Positions 17,103-25,960 of a stretch of 64,000 nt of DNA are shown one piece after another. The position numbers were made by a program, and so were the translations under genes. A model generated the notes under the pieces. The model was given only the letters and a program-made list of their open reading frames with translations. It ran no database searches and was not told the DNA's origin. Origin of the DNA: CAVVJA01 sp963779485 (GTDB lineage Bacteria > Actinomycetota > Actinomycetes > Mycobacteriales > Jatrophihabitantaceae); the NCBI GenBank assembly GCA_963779485.1, contig CAVZYJ010000013.1, forward strand, positions 496,001-560,000, written 5' to 3'. The first letter of the stretch is position 1, and each line of letters begins with the position of its first letter.

Positions 17103-19483
17103 GCACTCGACTGTTCGGTCAACCCATCGCGCGGCGGGAGGATCCGCGGTTGCTCCGTGGGGAGGGCGCCTACCTTGACGACCTGGGGCAAGACGCGCTG
17201 GCCGCGGCGTTCGTGCGGTCGCCGCACGCCCACGCCCGGATCGCGGACATCGACGTGTCGGCCGCGTTGGAGGTCGAGGAGCTGGTCGCGATCTACACCT
17301 ACGACGACCTCGCCGGGCCGATGGCCGAGCCGCTCCCGCTGTTGATCCCACATCCGACGCTCACGCACGGCCGGACGGCGTACGCGCTGGCCCGGGACGA
17401 GGTCAACCATGTGGGCGAGGCCGTCGCCATGGTCGTGGCCCGCGACCGCTACCTCGCCGAGGACGCCGCGGAGCGGATCGTTGTCCACTACGAGCCGCTG
17501 CCCGCGGTGGTGGGGATCGAGGCCGCCCGGGACGGGACATACCTCGTGCACGACGACGTGCCGGGAAATCTGGCCGCCCGCATGGTGCAGGAGAACGGCG
17601 ACGCCGCCGCCGCGATCGCGAGCGCTGCGCACCGGCTAACCCTCGACTTCCAGGTCGAACGATCCGCGTCCACACCGTTGGAGGGCCGCGGCGTGTTAGC
17701 CCGGTGGGACTCAGACTCTCGCCGGCTGCGGATCTGGTCCTCGACCCAGACCGCCACCGGCCTGCGGGCCGCGGTCGCCGCGAAGTTGCAGCTCGATCTT
17801 GCCGACGTCGAGGTCATCACGCCCGACGTCGGCGGCGGGTTCGGCGTCAAGATCAACCACCCCTGGCCCGAAGAGGTGCTCGCTGCCTTCGCCGCGCGGG
17901 CCTTGCACCGCCCGGTCAAGTTCACCGAGGACCGGCGCGAACATTTCATCGCGGCGGCCCACGAGCGCGGGCAGCTGCATCACGTCGAGGTCGGCTACGA
18001 CGACGACGGGCGATTGCTCGGCCTGTCGGTGCGCTTCTGGCACGACAACGGCGCCTACGTGCCCTACGGGCTCATCGTGCCGATCGTGACATCTACCCAG
18101 CTGCTCGGGCCGTACCGGCCCGAGGCGTATCGCGCCGAGTTCGACAGTCTGTACACCAACACGGTGATGGTGACGCCCTACCGCGGCGCTGGCCGGCCGC
18201 AGGGCTGCTTCGTGATGGAACGTACGTTGGACGCGATCGCCCGTGAGCGCGGCATCGACCGGGTCGAGATCCGTCGGCGGAACTTCATCCAGCCCGAGGA
18301 GATGCCCTATGACCAAGGTTTGATCTTCCAGGACGGTCGGCCGCTCATCTACGACTCGGGCAACTATCCGGCCGCCATGGACTTGCTCACCAAACTCGTC
18401 GGGTGGTCCGACTTCGAGGCCTATCGGGAGCAGGCCCGGGCGGAGGGACGGCAGGTCGGCATCGGCATCGCCTGCTATGTCGAGGGAACCGGCGTCGGCC
18501 CCTACGAGGGTGGACACGTCCAGGTCGAGACGTCGGGCCGGGTCAAGGTCGCCACCGGTCTGACCACCCAGGGTCAGGGACACCAGACCGCGTTCGCCCA
18601 GATCGTCGCCGACGAGCTCGGGGTGCCGATCGAGTCGGTGCAGGTCGTCACCGGTGACACGCGACGCATGCCGTACTCGGTCGGCACCTTCGCCTCCCGG
18701 GCTGCGGTGATGAGCGGATCCGCGATCGCCCTGGCCGCTCGCGCGGCCCGCGAAAAGATCATGCGGGTGGCCGCCGAGGCTCTGGAGGCGAGTCCGGACG
18801 ACCTGGAGATCGACGGCGGGGTGGTGCACGTCAAAGGCAGTCCAGGATCGGGCATCCCGCTGGGCACCGTGGCCGTGCTGTCCAATCCGCTGAGATACGC
18901 CTTTGACGAGGCCTCGAAGGCGGCGACCCAATTCGCGGTCGGTGATCAGGAGGGTCCACCAGTAGCGGACGACGACGAGCCCGGGCTCGAAGGGCGCGAC
19001 TTCTACTCGCCGCCGCGCGCGACCTTTGCCTGCGGCATGCACGCCGCGATCGTCGAGACCGACCCGGAGACCGCCGAGATCCGCATCCTGCGCTACTGCG
19101 TGGTGCACGACTGCGGCCCGTTGATCAACCCGCGGATCGTCGAGGGCCAGATCCATGGCGGGGTGGCGCAAGGTGTGGCCGGTGCGCTGTACGAGCGGAT
19201 GGCCTACGACGAGCACGGGCAATTGCTGAACGCCTCGTTCATGGACTTCCTGATGCCGTACGTGACCGAGGTGCCGGCCGAGATCGAGATCGACCATCTC
19301 GAGACGCCCTCGCCGCTGAACCCACTGGGCATCAAGGGGGCCGGCGAGGCCGGGGTCATCCCGTCGGCCGCCGTGTTCGCGGCTGCCATCGAGGATGCCG
19401 AGGGATTCCCGATCACCAGCATGCCGATCTCGCCCAGCGAGCTGTTCGCGCTGCGGCAGCAGCACCGGGAGGTCAGCCGATGA
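17099..19483 (+). CDS. Molybdenum hydroxylase, molybdopterin large subunit (CoxL form II-like)
   Basis: The catalytic subunit, 794 residues. PYRGAGRPQG near residues 360-369 is the form II signature. The AYxCSFR loop of true CO dehydrogenase is absent, so CO is not the expected substrate. VGGGFGVKINHPWPEE binds cofactor, and the catalytic glutamate of the family is at about residue 750 in GIKGAGEAGVIPS. Such enzymes add water-derived oxygen to a carbon of N-heterocycles or aldehydes. With the barbiturase in the same operon, a pyrimidine such as uracil is a reasonable candidate (inference). Confidence 0.92.
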   Translation: MSTRLFGQPIARREDPRLLRGEGAYLDDLGQDALAAAFVRSPHAHARIADIDVSAALEVEELVAIYTYDDLAGPMAEPLPLLIPHPTLTHGRTAYALARDEVNHVGEAVAMVVARDRYLAEDAAERIVVHYEPLPAVVGIEAARDGTYLVHDDVPGNLAARMVQENGDAAAAIASAAHRLTLDFQVERSASTPLEGRGVLARWDSDSRRLRIWSSTQTATGLRAAVAAKLQLDLADVEVITPDVGGGFGVKINHPWPEEVLAAFAARALHRPVKFTEDRREHFIAAAHERGQLHHVEVGYDDDGRLLGLSVRFWHDNGAYVPYGLIVPIVTSTQLLGPYRPEAYRAEFDSLYTNTVMVTPYRGAGRPQGCFVMERTLDAIARERGIDRVEIRRRNFIQPEEMPYDQGLIFQDGRPLIYDSGNYPAAMDLLTKLVGWSDFEAYREQARAEGRQVGIGIACYVEGTGVGPYEGGHVQVETSGRVKVATGLTTQGQGHQTAFAQIVADELGVPIESVQVVTGDTRRMPYSVGTFASRAAVMSGSAIALAARAAREKIMRVAAEALEASPDDLEIDGGVVHVKGSPGSGIPLGTVAVLSNPLRYAFDEASKAATQFAVGDQEGPPVADDDEPGLEGRDFYSPPRATFACGMHAAIVETDPETAEIRILRYCVVHDCGPLINPRIVEGQIHGGVAQGVAGALYERMAYDEHGQLLNASFMDFLMPYVTEVPAEIEIDHLETPSPLNPLGIKGAGEAGVIPSAAVFAAAIEDAEGFPITSMPISPSELFALRQQHREVSR

Positions 19484-20096
19484 AGGTCAGCGATGAGATC
19501 ACGCTGCACGCCCCGATCGACGACGTGTGGAACGCGATCAACGACCCGGCCGTCCTGGTACGCACCATTCCCGGCTGCGAGCTCCTGGAAGAGACCGGCC
19601 CGGACACCTATCGCATCGTGGTAACCGCCGGCGTCGCGGCGATCCGCGGGACGTACTGCGGGCCAGGTCGCGCTGCACGACCAGCAGGCTCCGACGTCCT
19701 TCGTGCTCACCGCCTCCGGGGCGGGTGCTCCCGGGACGGTGCGCACCGACGTGGCGGTCGCCCTGGCCGAAGACGGTTCGAGCGGCACCCGGCTGCGCTA
19801 CGACGCCGACGCCGAGGTCGGCGGCGTCATCGCCGGCGTCGGGCAGCGAATGCTCGCCGCAGTGGCCAAGAAGACGGCGGGCGAGTTCTTCGCGGCGATC
19901 GACGACGTGCTCACCGGCACACGCCCCCGATGCGGTCGAAGCCGCCGCTGCTCACTCGGCGGCGCCGGGCCGCACGTTCGTCGCTCCGCCGTCGGCTCGC
20001 CGGGAGTCGGCCGACCTCCTGTCCGGAGCCGTCGTGGGCGGGGTGATCGCCCTTGCCGGCGTGCTGGTCGGGCGGTGGATAGGACGGCGACCCTGA
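19480..20096 (+). CDS. CoxG-like SRPBCC carbon monoxide dehydrogenase accessory protein, two frame breaks
   Basis: CoxG (DUF1857-type SRPBCC) proteins accompany molybdenum hydroxylases and, in CO dehydrogenase, anchor the enzyme to the membrane. The N-terminus KVSDEITLHAPIDDVWNAIN and IPGCELLEETGPD are in frame one, then ASGAGAPGTVRTDVAVAL through GEFFAAIDDVL in frame two. LLSGAVVGGVIALAGVLVG, a C-terminal membrane helix, is in frame three. Removing one G from GGG 19660-19662 and one C from the C5 run 19924-19928 restores a 204-residue protein with a sensible tail anchor. ATG 19480 overlaps the large-subunit stop by 4 bp. Confidence 0.8.
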
Positions 20097-21019
20097 TGCG
20101 CCCGGTCACTGTGGCCGCGGTCCAGGTCGCGCCGTCCTCGTACCCGCTGACCGCGAAGACCATTGCCGACAACGCGGCCCGCGCGGTCGCGTTGGTCCGG
20201 CGCTGTCACGCCGCCACCGGGGCCGAGCTCGTGGTGCTGCCGGAGTCGGTGACGACCGGCTTCACGCCCGGGCTCGCCGTCGCCGAGCTCTGGAATCTGG
20301 TGAGCGATCTGCCCGGGCCGGTGCTCGACCCGTTCGCCGAGGTCGCCGCCGAGCTGGGGGTCCATCTCGTGCTGGGCACCTACCAGCGGGGTCCCACCTC
20401 GGACGTCGTCTACAACGCGGCCGTGGTGATCGGCGCCGACGGAATGCTCCTCGGGACGTATCACAAGACGCATCCGTTCGGTGGCGAGCGGGCCGACCGG
20501 GGCGGTTGGGTGACTCCCGGCGACGACGTGCTCGTCGTCGACACGCCCCTCGGCCGGATCGGCGTGATCATCTGCTTCGACGGTGACTACCCCGAGCTGG
20601 CCCGCATTACGGCGATCCGCGGGGCCGAGATTCTGTGCCGACCGTCCGCCCTGCTGCGTTCGGCCGACCTGTGGGAGCTGACCAACCGCGCCCGGGCCTA
20701 CGACAACCACGTCTTCGTGATCGGCAGCAACGCGACCGGAGTGGATCCGGCCGGGACGATCTACTTCGGCAACTCCATGATCGTGACACCGATCGCCGAT
20801 GTCGTGGCCCGTGCGGCGTCGCACGAATGCTGGGTCTCCGCGCATCTGGACCCCGGTACGGCGCTCGCGACGCTGACGCCAGGGTCGTCCGTGGCCCAGC
20901 CGTTCGACCACCTCGCCGACCGCAACCTGGCGGTTATCCGCCGGCATGCCGATGCCCTCCTCGGCCCGGCCAGCTCGCCGTTCCCGCACGGCGGCCGCGA
21001 CACCGACGTGGTGGACTAG
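20096..21019 (+). CDS. Nitrilase-superfamily carbon-nitrogen hydrolase
   Basis: A 307-residue amidase with the full Glu-Lys-Cys triad: Glu50 (LVVLPESVTTGF), Lys124 (GTYHKTHPFGG) and Cys160 (IGVIICFDGDYPELAR). The superfamily includes beta-ureidopropionase, N-carbamoyl-amino-acid hydrolases and amide hydrolases. In this operon it could hydrolyse an amide such as malonamate, or a ureido acid such as ureidomalonate, released after ring opening (inference). ATG 20096 overlaps the corrected coxG stop by 1 bp. The last 20 residues are polar and probably disordered. Confidence 0.9.
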   Translation: MRPVTVAAVQVAPSSYPLTAKTIADNAARAVALVRRCHAATGAELVVLPESVTTGFTPGLAVAELWNLVSDLPGPVLDPFAEVAAELGVHLVLGTYQRGPTSDVVYNAAVVIGADGMLLGTYHKTHPFGGERADRGGWVTPGDDVLVVDTPLGRIGVIICFDGDYPELARITAIRGAEILCRPSALLRSADLWELTNRARAYDNHVFVIGSNATGVDPAGTIYFGNSMIVTPIADVVARAASHECWVSAHLDPGTALATLTPGSSVAQPFDHLADRNLAVIRRHADALLGPASSPFPHGGRDTDVVD

Positions 21020-21024
21020 CCATC

Positions 21025-21858
21025 ATGATCACCATCACGGGCTCGACCGGGCGGATCGGCGGCCTGGTGGCCCGAACGCTGGCTGCGGACGGGATACCGC
21101 TCCGCCTGATCGTGCGCGATGCGGCGCGGGCCCCTGACCTGGCTCAGGCCGAGATCCGCACGGCGGACTATGCCGATGCCGACGCGGTTCGCCGGGCCCT
21201 CGATGGCGCGGGCCCGGTGCTGATGGTGTCGGGGGCGGAGGCGCGGGACCGGCTCGACGCGCACCGGACCTTCGTCGATGCGGCCGCGGCGGCAGGTGTC
21301 GACCACCTCGTCTACACCTCCTTCCTCGCCGCGTCCGCGACGGCCACATTCACTCTGGCCCGCGACCATTGGGCGACGGAGGAGCACATCCGGTCGACCG
21401 GACTACCGTTCACCTTCCTGAGGGACAGCATCTACGCGGACTTCCTGCCCCGAATGGTCGGTGACGACGGCGTGCTTCGCGGTCCCGGCGGTAACGGCCG
21501 GGCAAGTGTCGTCGCGCAGGCCGACGTTGCCGCGGCGGCGGTGGCGGTGCTGAGGTCACTGCACGAGCATCGGGACCGCACGTACGACATCACCGGCCCG
21601 GCGGCGATCACCCTCTACGAGGCCGCCCAGATCCTGACCGAGAGCACCGGGCGCCCAGTGCGGTACGAGCCGGAGACCATCGAGGCGGCCTATGCCTCCC
21701 GCGCCTCCTACGGCGCCCCGCAGTGGCAGCTCGACGCGTGGGTGTCGACCTATACCGCCATCGCCAGTGGCGAGCTCGCGATCGTGTCCGATGACGTCGC
21801 CCGCCTCACCGGGCGTCCCGCGCTGTCGCTCGCCACGGTGTTGCGCCGCAGCGGGTAG
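21025..21858 (+). CDS. NmrA-type NAD(P)-binding oxidoreductase
   Basis: A 277-residue Rossmann protein beginning MITITGSTGRIGGLVARTLA, which contains the GxxGxxG dinucleotide motif. HLVYTSFLAA follows in place of the usual Tyr-Lys active site, as in NmrA/QOR2-like proteins. The family ranges from NAD(P)H sensors to quinone reductases. It lies 5 bp after the amidase and 86 bp before hydantoinase A, in the same direction, so it is probably co-transcribed. Its part in the pathway is unknown. Confidence 0.85.
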   Translation: MITITGSTGRIGGLVARTLAADGIPLRLIVRDAARAPDLAQAEIRTADYADADAVRRALDGAGPVLMVSGAEARDRLDAHRTFVDAAAAAGVDHLVYTSFLAASATATFTLARDHWATEEHIRSTGLPFTFLRDSIYADFLPRMVGDDGVLRGPGGNGRASVVAQADVAAAAVAVLRSLHEHRDRTYDITGPAAITLYEAAQILTESTGRPVRYEPETIEAAYASRASYGAPQWQLDAWVSTYTAIASGELAIVSDDVARLTGRPALSLATVLRRSG

Positions 21859-21944
21859 TTGCGGCTGCATCGAACTGAATCGGTCAGCCGGATTCGGCAG
21901 TAGTCGCCGTCGAGTCCGGCCGAAGGCGCCGGTTGACTCGCAGC

Positions 21945-24041
21945 ATGGCTGGCCGTCGGATCCGCATCGGAGTCGACACCGGCGGAACGTTCACCGATAT
22001 CGTGGCGGTCGACGAGGACACCGGCCAGGTCGTCACCACCAAGACGCCGTCGACTCCGGACGACCCCGCGGAGGGGTTCCTCACCGGCGTCCTGAAGGTG
22101 CTGGGCGTGCTCGACGCCGACCAGCGCGTCATCACCACGATCAGCCACGGCACGACGGTTGCCACCAACCAGTTGCTCGAAGGCCGGCTCGCGCGCCTCG
22201 GTTTCATCACCACCGACGGCTACCAGTTCGTGCTGGAGATCGCCCGGCAATCAGTGCCCGACGGCTACGGGAACAGCTATTTCTGGGTCAAGCCGGACCG
22301 CATCGTCCCGCCCGACCTGGTGCGTACCGTTCGCGGCCGACTCGACTACACCGGCGCCGAGCTCGAGCCGTTCGACGACGCGGAGGCTGTGGCCGCGGCC
22401 CGTTTCTTCGCCGAGCGCGGCGTCGACACCATCGGCGTGTGCTTTCTGCACTCCTACGCCAACCCGGCCCACGAGCTGCGCATGCGGAACGTGCTCGACC
22501 GCGAGCATCCGGCCGCGGTCGTGTCCCTGTCGTGTGAGGTGCTGCCCGAGTACCGCGAGTACGAGCGATCGGTGACGACGCTCGTGGACGCCGCGGTGAA
22601 GCCCACGATCGGCCGCTACGTGCGGTCCGTGACGAACCGGCTCGCTGATCTTCGCCCGGCTGGGCCGGCCATCCCGTTCTACGTGATGAAGTCCAACGGC
22701 GGGGTGCTGTCCGGCACCGAGGTCGTGCATCAGCCGATCACGACCGTGCTGTCCGGACCGGCCGCCGGGGTGCACGGCGCGGCGCTCGTCGCCCGCCAGG
22801 CCGGGTTCGACCGGGTGCTGACCTGCGATGGCGGCGGCACGTCGACCGACGTCTCGGTCGTCCTCGACGGTGAGCCCACCGTCACGACCGAGGGCCGCAT
22901 CGGCGCGTTCCCGTCCAAGATTCCGATGATCGACGTCGTCAGCGTCGGAGCCGGCGGTGGCTCGGTGGCGTGGATATCGCCCGACCGCGCGCTCAAGGTC
23001 GGCCCCCGGTCGGCCGGGGCCGTGCCGGGTCCCATGTGCTACCCGGACGGCGGCCGCGAGGTCACGGTGACCGATGCACACGTCGCGCTCGGGCGTATCC
23101 CGCCCGGCCTGCTCGGCGGGGAGATCCCGCTCGACGTCGACCGAAGCCGATGGGGCCTGGCCCGGCTGGGGGCCGAGGTCGGGCTGGGCCGGGACGCGTG
23201 CGCCACGGGGATTCTCGAGGTATCGGCGTGGAATCAGGCCAACGCCCTGCGCCAGGTCACCGTGCGGCGGGGACTCGACGTGCGCGATTTCACGCTGACC
23301 ACGTTCGGCGGGTCGGGCTCGTTGCTGCTGTGCCGGCTCATGGACATCCTGTCGATCCGCCGGGGACTGGTGCCGGTCGACCCGGCGAGCCTGTCGGCGT
23401 TCGGACTGCTCACCGTCGACGTCAAGAACGACTATGTGCGGACCGCCGTGGCCCGGCATAGCCAGCTGGACGTGAGCGCTCTCGCGGAGCGGTACGACGA
23501 TCTGCAGGCCCAAGCCGTCGCCGCACTCGGCCGGGAGGGCTTTCCGCCGAGCCGGCACCGATTCCTGCGCAGCGCCGACCTGCGGTACTTCGGGCAGGCC
23601 TTCGAGGTCCGGATGCCCGTCCCGGACGGCGCGCTGGACAAGGCGACGGTCGAGGAGGTGGCGACCGCCTTTCACCGCGCGCATCGCGCGGCCTACGGTT
23701 ACGACTTCGTCGGCGACGAGCGCCAGCCGGTGGAGTGGGTGAACGTCCGAGTGACGGGCGTGGGCCCGATCGCCGCGCCGCGGCTGCCCGCTCTGCCGTC
23801 GCGTGCGTACGCCGCGCCGTCCGGACGCCGCCCGGTCTGCCTCGACGAGGTCGGGTGGGTCGAGACCGACGTCTATTGGCGGCCCGATCTCGCGCCCGGT
23901 CAGCGAATACTCGGTCCGGCCGTCGTCGAGGACTTCGGCTCCACCGTGCCGTTGGCCGCCGGGTTTCGGGCGGACGTCGACCCGGTCGGCAACCTGGTCG
24001 TCAGCCGCAGCCCGCGCGATCCGGGACGGAAAGATGCCTGA
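21945..24041 (+). CDS. hyuA: Hydantoinase/oxoprolinase subunit A (HyuA)
   Basis: A 698-residue protein with an ASKHA-type ATP-binding start (IRIGVDTGGTFTDIVAV), ISHGTTVATNQLLEG, the family core VLSGPAAGVHGA, CDGGGTSTDVSVV and VGAGGGSVAWI. HyuA and HyuB form ATP-dependent enzymes that open hydantoin or 5-oxoproline rings, or carboxylate ketones. The nearby barbiturase and hydroxylase favour a cyclic amide substrate. ATG 21945 is chosen; TTG 21933 in frame is possible. Its end overlaps hyuB by 8 bp. Confidence 0.92.
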   Translation: MAGRRIRIGVDTGGTFTDIVAVDEDTGQVVTTKTPSTPDDPAEGFLTGVLKVLGVLDADQRVITTISHGTTVATNQLLEGRLARLGFITTDGYQFVLEIARQSVPDGYGNSYFWVKPDRIVPPDLVRTVRGRLDYTGAELEPFDDAEAVAAARFFAERGVDTIGVCFLHSYANPAHELRMRNVLDREHPAAVVSLSCEVLPEYREYERSVTTLVDAAVKPTIGRYVRSVTNRLADLRPAGPAIPFYVMKSNGGVLSGTEVVHQPITTVLSGPAAGVHGAALVARQAGFDRVLTCDGGGTSTDVSVVLDGEPTVTTEGRIGAFPSKIPMIDVVSVGAGGGSVAWISPDRALKVGPRSAGAVPGPMCYPDGGREVTVTDAHVALGRIPPGLLGGEIPLDVDRSRWGLARLGAEVGLGRDACATGILEVSAWNQANALRQVTVRRGLDVRDFTLTTFGGSGSLLLCRLMDILSIRRGLVPVDPASLSAFGLLTVDVKNDYVRTAVARHSQLDVSALAERYDDLQAQAVAALGREGFPPSRHRFLRSADLRYFGQAFEVRMPVPDGALDKATVEEVATAFHRAHRAAYGYDFVGDERQPVEWVNVRVTGVGPIAAPRLPALPSRAYAAPSGRRPVCLDEVGWVETDVYWRPDLAPGQRILGPAVVEDFGSTVPLAAGFRADVDPVGNLVVSRSPRDPGRKDA

Positions 24042-25929
24042 CGCGAGCAGAAACGTCCCCGATCGACCGGGGGTCGACCCGGTGCTGGTGGAGATCGTCG
24101 TGGGCAGCCTGGCGTCCATCGAGGCCGAGGTCGAGACGGCCATCGCGCGAACCGCGCGCTCGCCGATGATCCGCGACGCGCACGACTTCCGGGTCGGCAT
24201 TCATGACCGCCAGCTGCGCAAGCTCACCGGCCGCTCCTACAGCGCCCTGGTGCACCCGGTGGTGCGGGACTACCCGCTCGCCACCATGCGACCGGGCGAC
24301 GTGTTCTTCCACAACGACGTCTACCTGTCCGAGGGCGGCATCGGTCACCTGCCGGACCTCTGCGTCACCGTGCCGGTGTTCCACGACGGCGACGTCGTGG
24401 CCTTCGTCCAGGCGTTCGGCCACCATGACGACATCGGCGGCGTCGTACCCGGATCGATGCCCAGCCACGCCCGGACCGTGTTCGAGGAAGGTCTGATGGT
24501 GCCGCCCATCCGGCTGTGGGACGAGGGACGTCCCAACGCCGCTGCGCTCACGATCATGACGCGTAACTCGCGGATGCCGGAGTCGTTGGCCGCTGACCTC
24601 GACGCCGAGTGCAGCGCCAGCCTGATGGGCGCCCGCCGGCTGGGCGAGCTGTTCGACCGGTACGGCCGGCCCGCAGTCGAGGCCTGCTTCGACACGATCC
24701 TCGAGCGGACCACCGAGACGTTTCGCCGCGAGATCCTCGCCAAGATTCCGATTGGTAGCTGGTCCTGGGAGGACTATGCCGAGCAGGACGGCGTCGACCC
24801 ACCTCGACTGCACGCGCAGCGCATCACCCTGACCCGCACCGGCCCCGACGATCCGGGCGGCGAGCGGTTGATCATCGACTTCGCCGGCACCGGGCCGCAG
24901 GCAAAGGGCCCGATCAACCACTGCGGCAACTATGCGGACGGCAACTTCCTCAAGAAATGGCTGGCCCCTATCCTGCGCAATCTCGCCGACACACCGCAGC
25001 GGATGGCCGAGCTGGACGTCAACGAAGGCGTGGTACCACTGATCGAGATGCGGTTCCCGCCGCCCGGCACGTTGCTCACACCGGTCTTCCCGGCTCCGAC
25101 CAACGCTCGCACCTTCGTCATCCTGCGGCTCCTCGGCGTGCTGGCCGGGGTGCTGGCCAAAGCGGTCGACGGACGAATGCCGGCCGACCAGGAGACGATT
25201 CGCTACACCGGCGTGTACGGCCAGGACCGCGACGGCGAACCGTACCTGCTCCGCGAGGTACTCGGCGGTGGCTCGGGCGGCCGGTACTACGCCGACGGCG
25301 AGGACACCATCCACATCGTGCCGGATTCCCGCAACCTGCCCACCGAGTTCACCGAGTCGAGATTTCCGGTGCTCGTCGAGCGCCTCGGGTTGGCCGTCGA
25401 TTCGGGAGGGCCGGGCGAGTTCCGCGGCGGCCTCGGCTACGAGAAGCACATTCGCCTGCGTCGCGACGGGTACTTCATGTCGATCGCCGACCGATCGATC
25501 TTGAGCTGCTGGGGCGTGAACGGTGGTCGGGCCGGGCGCCCGTTCGAGGTGACGATCGACCCCGGCGGCCCCGGCGAGCGCACCGTGGACGCGCTCGCCG
25601 ACGGCGAACCGGTGCAGGCGGGCGAGGTCATCCGCATTCGCACCACCGGCGGCGGCGGTTGGGGGGATCCGCTCCAGCGGGTTCCGGCGGCCGTGGCCCG
25701 CGACGTTCGCTGGGGCAAGGTCTCCGTCGACCGCGCCCGCGCGGACTACGGCGTCGTGGTCGTCGATGGCGCGGTCGACCTGCTGGCCACCGACACGCTC
25801 CGCGCCGCGATGCGGGCCGATCGCCCGGCCGGCGCGGCATTCTTCGATCGCGGACCGGGCTACGCCACTCTCGCCGGCGGCGCAACGAACAACGACCTGG
25901 ACTGGCTCGACCGGTCTGGGCAAGGCTGA
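24034..25929 (+). CDS. hyuB: Hydantoinase/oxoprolinase subunit B (HyuB)
   Basis: A 631-residue partner of HyuA. Typical stretches are DPVLVEIVVGSLASIEAEV, RPGDVFFHNDVYLSEGGIGH (metal-site loop of the family), FGHHDDIGGVVPGSMPSHA, and a glycine-rich end with RTTGGGGWGDPLQR, the hallmark of HyuB C-termini. ATG 24034 lies within the end of hyuA, so the two subunits are made together. The barbiturase gene follows after 31 bp. The precise substrate cannot be read from sequence. Confidence 0.92.
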   Translation: MPDASRNVPDRPGVDPVLVEIVVGSLASIEAEVETAIARTARSPMIRDAHDFRVGIHDRQLRKLTGRSYSALVHPVVRDYPLATMRPGDVFFHNDVYLSEGGIGHLPDLCVTVPVFHDGDVVAFVQAFGHHDDIGGVVPGSMPSHARTVFEEGLMVPPIRLWDEGRPNAAALTIMTRNSRMPESLAADLDAECSASLMGARRLGELFDRYGRPAVEACFDTILERTTETFRREILAKIPIGSWSWEDYAEQDGVDPPRLHAQRITLTRTGPDDPGGERLIIDFAGTGPQAKGPINHCGNYADGNFLKKWLAPILRNLADTPQRMAELDVNEGVVPLIEMRFPPPGTLLTPVFPAPTNARTFVILRLLGVLAGVLAKAVDGRMPADQETIRYTGVYGQDRDGEPYLLREVLGGGSGGRYYADGEDTIHIVPDSRNLPTEFTESRFPVLVERLGLAVDSGGPGEFRGGLGYEKHIRLRRDGYFMSIADRSILSCWGVNGGRAGRPFEVTIDPGGPGERTVDALADGEPVQAGEVIRIRTTGGGGWGDPLQRVPAAVARDVRWGKVSVDRARADYGVVVVDGAVDLLATDTLRAAMRADRPAGAAFFDRGPGYATLAGGATNNDLDWLDRSGQG

Positions 25930-25960
25930 ACGCAGACCCGGCCGTCGGAGGAGGACATCA

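Noticed and set aside
17711..19465. A 584-codon antisense frame within the molybdopterin subunit gene
   Set aside because: It lies fully inside a clear plus-strand gene, and its composition is typical of a shadow frame.
17099..19483. True aerobic CO dehydrogenase (coxL form I)
   Set aside because: The active-site loop reads PYRGAGR, not AYxCSFR, so CO oxidation is not supported even though medium, small and CoxG-like genes are present.
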